From the NCBI GenBank assembly GCA_021784835.1, contig JAJYHI010000090.1, forward strand, positions 1-21,639: a stretch of 21,639 nt of DNA. The letters run 5' to 3'. The notes under the pieces were generated by a model. It made no database searches. It worked only from the letters and a program-made list of their open reading frames with translations, and was not told the DNA's origin. A program made the translations under genes and the position numbers. This stretch comes from a bacterium (lineage in GTDB: Bacteria > SZUA-79 > Acidulodesulfobacterales > Acidulodesulfobacteraceae). Shown here piece by piece: positions 16,518 to 21,639 of the stretch (position 1 is the first letter of the stretch; the number at the start of each line of letters is the position of its first letter).

Positions 16518-16988
16518 TTACATTGCGATTAGATAAGTATAACCTTCATTTATTTTTTTAAAAATCTGCAATGTTCCGCTAGGAATTATTTTTATAAAAT
16601 GCGGCATATTTTTGCGGTTCACGCCGTTTAACATCAAAGCGTTGCCGCTGACCCTGAAGCTTACGCCTTTACTTCTAAGCATATTAAGTAAACGATTGTA
16701 TTTCTTATGCGAAACGGTTAAGAACTTTACGACGGGTCCGTAAAAAACTACCTGTATGGAATATTTTTTGCCTTCCGAATTAAGGTACTTTATTGCATGT
16801 TCCGCATTCAGCATGGAAATTCCTAACTGTTGTCCCGGCATATTGACGCCGGCAACTATTTTCACGGGTTTATTATAGTTTTTAAAAAATCCGCCGTAGT
16901 TATAATTTTGCATAGCAAACGCGGAAACCGAGCTAAAACCTAAAATAAGAATCGAAGCGGCTATTAAAAATAACCTAATCTTAAACAT
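16518..16988 (-). CDS. Exported DsrE/DsrF-like protein
   Basis: DsrE-fold protein of 156 residues with a signal peptide (hydrophobic 5-22, cleavage after AFA near 25), so it is periplasmic. The mature domain follows the DsrE pattern: beta strand KIVAGVNM, helix LGISMLNAEHAIKYL, strand IQVVFYGPVVKFL, helix YNRLLNMLRSKGVSF, the usual Cys position, then PHFIKIIPSGTLQIFKKINEGYTYLI. DsrE-family proteins take part in sulfur relay or sulfur oxidation/reduction. Here the conserved Cys of the typical ACxNTL motif is Ser (S114, VSGNALM), and the protein has no Cys, so it cannot carry persulfide. The start at 16988 has AAGGGGGAT upstream. A role in binding rather than transfer is inferred. Confidence 0.78.
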   Translation of the reverse strand: MFKIRLFLIAASILILGFSSVSAFAMQNYNYGGFFKNYNKPVKIVAGVNMPGQQLGISMLNAEHAIKYLNSEGKKYSIQVVFYGPVVKFLTVSHKKYNRLLNMLRSKGVSFRVSGNALMLNGVNRKNMPHFIKIIPSGTLQIFKKINEGYTYLIAM

Positions 16989-17169
16989 AAACGTAATCCC
17001 CCTTTTAATTATTTATTAATTGTATTGTCTGTTTATAACCATTTATAATATAATATGTTCAATATATTATCGTTATTTTAAAATTTCTGTCGCGTAAGAG
17101 ACATTTTCATAAATTCATTATCGTTATAATATAAAGATAGATTAATCAAAAAAGACCGGAGTTAAAAAA

Positions 17170-17376
17170 ATGCCTATTTATCAATATAAATGCCAAAAGT
17201 GCGGCAGGGATTTTGAAGTTTATCGAAGCAAGCTTTCCGAATTTTATAGGAAAACCTTTAAAACAAAAAAAGAGGTGCAATGCCCATCCTGTAAAACCAA
17301 AGACGTTATTCTTGCAAAAAAGGTTGAACTTAAGGAAGCGATTGCATGCGGCAAAACAGGCGGCGGTTTCGGGTGA
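17170..17376 (+). CDS. FmdB-family zinc-ribbon protein
   Basis: Small protein of 68 residues. It starts MPIYQYKCQKCGRDFEVY, the hallmark of the FmdB zinc ribbon, and the second knuckle is CPSCKT, giving four Cys for one zinc. The name comes from a regulator of formamidase genes in Methylophilus, but most members have no known role. A further Cys occurs in IACGKTGGGFG at the C-terminus. An AGACCGGAG lies before the ATG. A hairpin overlaps the stop codon. Genes near it are redox-related, but a functional link is not shown. Confidence 0.88.
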   Translation: MPIYQYKCQKCGRDFEVYRSKLSEFYRKTFKTKKEVQCPSCKTKDVILAKKVELKEAIACGKTGGGFG

Positions 17377-17412
17377 GGCACATAAAACAGGCAGGTTGCC
17401 TCGGATTTTTTT
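17375..17412 (+). terminator. Likely terminator after the FmdB-like gene
   Basis: GAGGCA (17375-17380) pairs with TGCCTC (17397-17402), and an inner alternative AGGCA/TGCCT (17389-17393 with 17397-17401) shares the right arm. The right arm is followed by a run of seven T (17406-17412). The left arm overlaps the stop codon. Confidence 0.6.
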
Positions 17413-17534
17413 AGTTCGATTGCGAGAAACTAAAATAAAGTTAAATTAAGAAGGTGTAGGTCTGCGCCTGTTTAAAAATTATGATTATATAACCATATTT
17501 AATTTATTTATTTATTTAAAACAGGAGGTTTTAT

Positions 17535-17657
17535 ATGGCAAAAGTCGCGGTTATAGTCTTAGAAGGAACCGAACTTAAAGAATCGGTTGCAAAGATGAGG
17601 CATGCCAAGATATACTCAAAAGAAATCAAGGCGGAAGGAAATGAAATAATCCTTTAA
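17535..17657 (+). CDS. 40-residue DsrE-like N-terminal fragment or small protein
   Basis: Short reading frame starting MAKVAVIVLEGTELKESVAK and ending AEGNEIIL, stop at 17655-17657. AGGAGGT at 17523-17529 sits 5 nt before the ATG, so it is probably translated. The beta strand (KVAVIVLEGT), helix (ELKESVAKMRHAKIYSKEIKAEG) and second strand (NEIIL) match the first half-module of DsrE-fold proteins of the type with a leading K-x-A-V-I-V-F-E-G-T. The remaining two thirds of that fold are missing, and the bases after the stop do not obviously continue it. It may be a decayed gene start or a true minimal protein. Confidence 0.55.
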   Translation: MAKVAVIVLEGTELKESVAKMRHAKIYSKEIKAEGNEIIL

Positions 17658-17762
17658 AACACGCCGACTGTCACAATCGTGACATAATAATTCCAAATTG
17701 TAAAGTAAAATAGATATTGTTATGTAATAAATAAATAAAAATTAACTAACGGGAGGTGCTTT

Positions 17763-17966
17763 ATGAAAAAATTAATTTTCATGACAATGGCCGCATTTAT
17801 GATGTTCGGTTTGATTGCGGTTGGAAACGCAAATGCAAGTTATACCGGCATGTCAAACCCTTGCGGCAAAAACATGTCAAATGCCTGCGGCAAGAAAAAA
17901 ACCTCGATGAAAAATTCTTGCGGTAAAATGAAAAATCCCTGTGGAAACGGCGGCGGAATGAAATAA
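17763..17966 (+). CDS. Exported Cys-rich peptide with NxCG repeats
   Basis: Secreted or periplasmic protein of 67 residues. The signal peptide is 1-25 (MKKLIFMTM, then hydrophobic, cleavage after NANA). The mature part is about 42 residues and is built of four repeats of the form N-(P/A/S)-C-G-(K/N), with Cys at 34, 42, 53 and 60, rich in Lys, Met, Asn and Gly. There are no other secondary-structure cues. The four spaced Cys and several Met residues suggest binding of a soft metal such as copper, or a structural role in the envelope. A GGGAGGTG lies just before the ATG. It stands alone between gaps, 157 nt before a multihaem cytochrome gene. The family is not recognised. Confidence 0.75.
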   Translation: MKKLIFMTMAAFMMFGLIAVGNANASYTGMSNPCGKNMSNACGKKKTSMKNSCGKMKNPCGNGGGMK

Positions 17967-18123
17967 AAAAAGCCGTTTATTGCCGGCGTAGATTAATTAG
18001 CTGTCTCTTGCTTTATTCTTTATCTTTATCATTATATTGTAGATTATATTATATAATGTAATGATATAATTCCAGGTTTTTAATACTGTGCCGGTTTGTT
18101 TATTTTAACGAGGATACGGTTTT

Positions 18124-19533
18124 GTGAAGCATAAGAAATATAAATCGTTGCATGTCCTTCAGGGTATTTTTGATATTTTTAGATTTAAGCGGTTGAAGAA
18201 CAGCCTGCTTTATTTACCCATAATTTTAATTCCGTTACTTTTTGCATCCGTTATTTTTTTAACCGTTTATGTTTATGCTAAAGTTAATGCAAGCAATCAA
18301 AATGCCGATAAAAAATATTTATATTTAAAGAAACTTGCCGCACATAAAAATACCCATAAATTCCTAAATATTTACTGGAAAACTCCTATCGATGAGGGGA
18401 AACCCCCATATAAATGGCCCGAGATTCAAAAATCCCTTTCACCATCCTCTTGCATGGCATGCCATTACGATCAATATGAGGAATGGAAGAACTCAAGAAT
18501 GGCGCATTCAATGGATGCAGGAGTGGTAGCGCAGCTTTTATTAAAAAAAATGACCTCAAAACACTGGAAGCCTTGGGTTATGAGCTGTCTTAGCTGTCAT
18601 TCGCCGCTTGCGGAATATTATATAAAACATAATAAATATAAAGGGTTAGATAAAAAAGAAAAGTATATTTTAAAAAATGGTACAAAAGAAAAAAAAGCAA
18701 TGGTTATTGCATTAAACGCACTAAAAATACCTATGAATAAAGGCGCCTTAAGCGTTAGCTGCGCTACATGCCATGTGAGATATTATCGCAGATTTGGTCC
18801 TGACATTAAAAAATATATGAAGCAGGGTAAGGTTGCACACGGAGGCTTTGTTCCAAGCAAAGCATTTACAAAATCTTATTTTTGTATAAAATGCCATCAA
18901 CTTCCTTCGGATAATAGAAGACTCAAAGGAAAATTATTTGAAAATACTTACTATGAATGGAAAAACAGCATCTACGCAAAAAAAGGCATTTCATGCGAAA
19001 CGTGTCACACCCCTAATGGGTCAATGGCTTTTAAAAGTATTTATAATAAAAACTTTGTATTGAAAGCCGTAACTATTCGCCTTAAAAAGGTTAACATTAA
19101 TTCCGCTAATGTCCAAACAATTTTGAGTTTGACAAATTCAGGAGTCGGACATGATTTTCCTACTTATACGACGCCTAAGGTTATTTTGAATGTCGGGCAG
19201 GAAAATATCAAGGGGAAAGTTATTAAAAAGTCTGTTAAAAGTTATATAATAGGCTGGAGCGTGAGCTTAAATTTAAAGAAGCAATATTTTGATACGCGTC
19301 TAAAGCCTTTTCAAACAGCCAAGCTTATTTATGACCGCCCGTTAGTTGAAGGAGCGCAATATTTAAAGGCGTGGATTTACGTTGAACCGGAGTCGCATTA
19401 TATACGCTTCTTTAAAGCATTTTTAAAGATTAAGCGGCTGCCGAAAATTATTAAAATTTTACTTTCAGAAGCACTAAAACAAGATTTAGATAGTAAATAT
19501 CTATTGTGGGAAAAACGGATAAAAATAAATTGA
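18124..19533 (+). CDS. Membrane-anchored multihaem c-type cytochrome (five haems)
   Basis: Exported electron-transfer protein of 469 residues. A basic N-terminus and one hydrophobic segment (about 26-52) anchor it in the inner membrane, with the rest in the periplasm. Five CxxCH haem motifs are present: 110-114 (CMACH), 155-159 (CLSCH), 213-217 (CATCH), 254-258 (CIKCH) and 291-295 (CETCH). A NSGVGHDFPT segment follows, matching the GHxFPT element that ends many cytochrome c-554-like multihaem proteins and supplies a His. The C-terminal 130 residues form a haem-free beta-rich domain and a basic tail. The start is GTG at 18124 with a weak GAGG upstream. Electron donor and acceptor are unknown. 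The next gene, a Crp/Fnr regulator, is convergent with it. Confidence 0.87.
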   Translation: MKHKKYKSLHVLQGIFDIFRFKRLKNSLLYLPIILIPLLFASVIFLTVYVYAKVNASNQNADKKYLYLKKLAAHKNTHKFLNIYWKTPIDEGKPPYKWPEIQKSLSPSSCMACHYDQYEEWKNSRMAHSMDAGVVAQLLLKKMTSKHWKPWVMSCLSCHSPLAEYYIKHNKYKGLDKKEKYILKNGTKEKKAMVIALNALKIPMNKGALSVSCATCHVRYYRRFGPDIKKYMKQGKVAHGGFVPSKAFTKSYFCIKCHQLPSDNRRLKGKLFENTYYEWKNSIYAKKGISCETCHTPNGSMAFKSIYNKNFVLKAVTIRLKKVNINSANVQTILSLTNSGVGHDFPTYTTPKVILNVGQENIKGKVIKKSVKSYIIGWSVSLNLKKQYFDTRLKPFQTAKLIYDRPLVEGAQYLKAWIYVEPESHYIRFFKAFLKIKRLPKIIKILLSEALKQDLDSKYLLWEKRIKIN

Positions 19534-19540
19534 AAATTTT

Positions 19541-20284
19541 TTATTGAAGACCGGCTATTTCTTTTAATTTATTTAAATTTTTTATAATAATTTTTTTTTT
19601 GCGAAAATCGATAATCCCCAAGTTTTTTAATTTATCCAGCACAATCGTTGTCCTTTGCCTTGAGGCTCCCGTCAGGTTTGAAATTTCTTCGTGGGTTAAT
19701 TTAAATTTAATATTTATTTGGATGCAGCGTTCTAATATATTTGTTGAAGACGGTACGAGAACTTCCTCGACCCCAAAATTATTGGCAAGATAAATTAAAA
19801 CCTCCGATATTCTGGCGTCCAAACTTTTATATGCCAGCGATGCAATTTTTGTTGAAATATATTTAAACCGCAAACCGATTAATTTCAAAACCCTGTTGCC
19901 TATGACCGGATAAAGATTTAGTATTTTGTCGAAGTCGTCTTTTTTAAATTTACAAACCTCAGTATCCGTCAAAGCAAAAGCGCTTTCGGCATTTAAAAAA
20001 TCGAAACTTGCTTCGCCGTCAAACACGTAATCGGCAAAATTTCCAAAAATTTCATTCGGCTTTAAAATCTCTACTATAAATTCCTTTCCGTATTCCGTTG
20101 ACAGCGTTATTTTAATATTGCCTTTTTTTAAAATATAAACATGGCTAGATTGAGATTCTCCTAAATATATAGTATCATTTTTCTTATAATATTCCATTTT
20201 CGATAAGTCGTCTATTAAACCTATATCTTTTTTTGAAAGACTTTCGAAAATTTTTAGATTTTGCAACAACCAGAGTTTGCTCAT
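19541..20284 (-). CDS. Crp/Fnr-family transcriptional regulator
   Basis: DNA-binding regulator of 247 residues. The N-terminal cyclic-nucleotide-type beta-roll (about 10-130) contains YILKKGNIKITLSTEYGKEFIVEILKPNEIFG. A long dimer helix follows, then a winged helix (about 180-235) with LTHEEISNLTGASRQRTTIVLDKLKNLGII, the Crp-type helix-turn-helix with recognition helix SRQRTT. There is no N-terminal Cys cluster, so it is not a [4Fe-4S] FNR; the effector is unknown. In anaerobes such regulators often control respiratory cytochrome genes, and it sits between two cytochrome genes, so that role is a fair inference. Its 3' end is 7 nt from the end of the convergent multihaem gene. Confidence 0.93.
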   Translation of the reverse strand: MSKLWLLQNLKIFESLSKKDIGLIDDLSKMEYYKKNDTIYLGESQSSHVYILKKGNIKITLSTEYGKEFIVEILKPNEIFGNFADYVFDGEASFDFLNAESAFALTDTEVCKFKKDDFDKILNLYPVIGNRVLKLIGLRFKYISTKIASLAYKSLDARISEVLIYLANNFGVEEVLVPSSTNILERCIQINIKFKLTHEEISNLTGASRQRTTIVLDKLKNLGIIDFRKKKIIIKNLNKLKEIAGLQ

Positions 20285-20649
20285 ATTATTTAAATTTATA
20301 TTTAAAATTTATTAAGATAAAAATATTAGAAAGAATAAGCAAATGTCAGAACGGTTATTATTTTATTTATAGTAATAAGCAATAAACTCATAGTGCGGCG
20401 AAACCGAAAGAATCGTAATGTGAAATTGTTTACCGAGCGAGTCTATTTTGATATTATACTATATAAAATAATAGTTTGAAATATGTATGTAAAATCCCAA
20501 ACCCAGATTTAGAAATTTATTTTCTGGATTTGGGTAAAACCCCTAAATTGCCGATAGAAAACATTTAAATATTTTCTATCGCAGGATTGGATTAAGGTTA
20601 AAATTTCCTTGCAATTATTAATATAAAATGTTAAACTGCATATTATATT
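20285..20649. other. 365-bp non-coding region with two adjacent hairpins
   Basis: Divergent spacer between the Crp/Fnr gene and the small exported CxxC protein. The first hairpin pairs CCCAAACCCAG (20496-20506) with CTGGATTTGGG (20524-20534), with one mismatch. The second pairs CGATAGAAAA (20552-20561) with TTTTCTATCG (20572-20581), perfect over 10 bp. The second, with its left flank AAATTGC, resembles the arm of the element at 12269-12403. A minus-strand TATAAT (20453-20458) could be a -10 for the regulator gene. No protein-coding gene is supported. Confidence 0.55.
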
Positions 20650-21069
20650 ATGAAAAAAGAGAAATCCTTTTTGAATAAAAAATATAAGATTTTCCTATTT
20701 CTTCCTCTTGTCGCTGTTGCCCTATCTTATCTGATAGGAGTTACGGATATAAGCTATATGCTTAACGTTCCGATGATTATGTCCCCGGTGCAGGCGGGAA
20801 TGTCTATGAATATGGAACAGACGGGACAGGCGGAGGGGAAACAGTTGTCATTTTTTTTAAAAACTGCAGGTGGGCATTCCAATAAGTTAAATTTGCAGTC
20901 TTACGTAACCTGCGTGGAATGTCAGAATTTACCCGCCGCCTATCGTCCGGTCATGTTTTATTACGGCGGTATTATTAAAACAGTCCCGCCTAAAAGACAA
21001 TTTTATATTAAACATTTTTCTTCCGACATACCCCATCCCCCTCAAAACAGCCTTACCTTATTTAGTTAA
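20650..21069 (+). CDS. Small exported or membrane-anchored CxxC protein, unknown
   Basis: Protein of 139 residues, not recognised with confidence. The N-terminus is basic and followed by one hydrophobic helix (about 13-31), so it is membrane-anchored or secreted. A Met-rich stretch follows (about 37-56). A CVEC pair (C88, C91) comes before a region rich in Pro, Tyr and Phe that ends with DIPHPPQNSLTLFS. Small membrane proteins with a C-x-x-C pair and a final PP motif (DUF2946-like) have a similar outline, but this is only an impression. No Shine-Dalgarno is visible before the ATG. It is followed 186 nt later by a mono-haem cytochrome gene with another Met-rich segment. Confidence 0.6.
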   Translation: MKKEKSFLNKKYKIFLFLPLVAVALSYLIGVTDISYMLNVPMIMSPVQAGMSMNMEQTGQAEGKQLSFFLKTAGGHSNKLNLQSYVTCVECQNLPAAYRPVMFYYGGIIKTVPPKRQFYIKHFSSDIPHPPQNSLTLFS

Positions 21070-21255
21070 ATTAAACAGCCAATCTTTATTCTTTATCGCA
21101 AATGCATCGAACATAAGTTCGTCAGCTTAAGATATAATCCGCTATAGTTTTATATATTATTATATCTTATGCTATCAGCATATGTTTATGTTCAAGATGC
21201 GTGCAAATTAAAATTAACATAATTAAATTGTTAAATTACAAGAAGGGAGCTCTTT

Positions 21256-21639
21256 ATGAAAATAAAATATTTGTATAACAAGAAATTTATAATTGTTTCG
21301 ATATTATCGGTACTGTTAGTTATAGTGGTTATTGCAGGGATTTATTTAGCGAAATTTAGTTATGCTCAAGGTGCGGCTAACAACGGCGGCAATAACGGAA
21401 TGATGGGCATGGGCAATAATGGAATGATGGGCGGTAACGGCGGCATGATGAACGGAATGATGGGTATGGGCAACAACATGACTGGAAAAGAGGTAAATAA
21501 TATGGGACACAAGATGTTTCCCCAATATAAAGGCGTAAAAACGGGACCGGCTTTATTCCATTATGAAGGCTGTTTTACGTGCCATACGATAAACGGCTTA
21601 GGTGCCGGCGGCAACGATGCGCCCAATCTATCGCATATC
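21256..21639 (+). CDS. c-type cytochrome with Met/Gly/Asn-rich linker (partial at window end)
   Basis: First 128 codons of a gene that continues beyond the window. A basic start and a hydrophobic segment (about 12-32) form a signal anchor. Residues from about 40 to 80 form a linker built of repeats of N-N/G-G-M-M-G-M/G, very rich in Met, Gly and Asn. The folded part then starts with MGHKMFPQYK and YEGCFTCHTINGLGAGGNDAPNLSHI, where CFTCH (106-110) is a haem c attachment site in the normal class I cytochrome context (G-x-G-G-x-x-x-P-x-L). AAGGGAG sits 8 nt before the ATG. It is a periplasmic electron carrier, perhaps with copper or soft-metal binding by the linker. The domain content after the window edge is unknown. 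Confidence 0.8.
   Translation, partial: MKIKYLYNKKFIIVSILSVLLVIVVIAGIYLAKFSYAQGAANNGGNNGMMGMGNNGMMGGNGGMMNGMMGMGNNMTGKEVNNMGHKMFPQYKGVKTGPALFHYEGCFTCHTINGLGAGGNDAPNLSHI

Noticed and set aside
17213..17449. Open frame of 78 codons overlapping the FmdB-like gene on the same strand
   Set aside because: It is in another frame of a clear zinc-ribbon gene, is very basic without domain features and runs through the terminator hairpin.
1..21639. tRNA, rRNA, CRISPR arrays, transposase or phage genes
   Set aside because: None seen. Searched for tRNA-like cloverleaf ends, regular repeat-spacer patterns and recognisable mobile-element proteins.

Overview
The window is AT-rich chromosomal DNA from a Gram-negative bacterium. 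An outer-membrane beta-barrel protein, a TolC/CusB-type efflux pair, exported c-type cytochromes and exported Cys-rich proteins support this. The mix of OtsA/OtsB, TreT, DUF5752-like, GH15, aquaporin and multiheme cytochrome genes suggests a deltaproteobacterial-type anaerobe or acidophile, for example the Sva0485/Acidulodesulfobacterales group. That placement is a guess from gene content; no phylogenetic marker is present. No tRNA, rRNA, CRISPR array or transposase gene was seen.

Layout. (1) 1-2309: membrane protease HtpX, a GatB/YqeY-domain protein and an outer-membrane beta-barrel protein. (2) 2385-12200: an osmolyte and carbohydrate island. otsB (minus) diverges from a plus-strand run of otsA, an MscS channel, a DUF5752-like gene, treT, an aquaporin, a hairpin terminator, a glucose 1-dehydrogenase-like SDR and a GH15 glucoamylase/trehalase-like enzyme. 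These can make trehalose by two routes, release solutes and water, and possibly hydrolyse the glucoside and oxidise the glucose. (3) 12201-15301: a 135-bp inverted-repeat element that looks like a MITE, then a heavy-metal efflux pair (TolC/CusC-like and CusB-like) with no CusA pump beside it. The TolC gene is split by a frameshift at a run of nine A. (4) 15302-17657: small exported or redox-related genes: a secreted protein of unknown function, a 39-residue CxxCxxC peptide with a perfect Shine-Dalgarno, a DsrE-fold exported protein lacking the usual Cys, an FmdB-type zinc ribbon and a 40-residue DsrE-like fragment. (5) 17763-21639: a Cys-rich exported peptide, a five-haem cytochrome, a Crp/Fnr regulator (minus), a small exported CxxC protein and a mono-haem cytochrome with a Met/Gly/Asn-rich linker that runs off the window.

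The best candidates for something new are the 39-residue CxxCxxC peptide, the inverted-repeat element at 12269-12403, the A9 frameshift in the TolC gene, and the trehalose island with its uncharacterised DUF5752-like partner. I did not find a clear, complete, undescribed multi-gene system.
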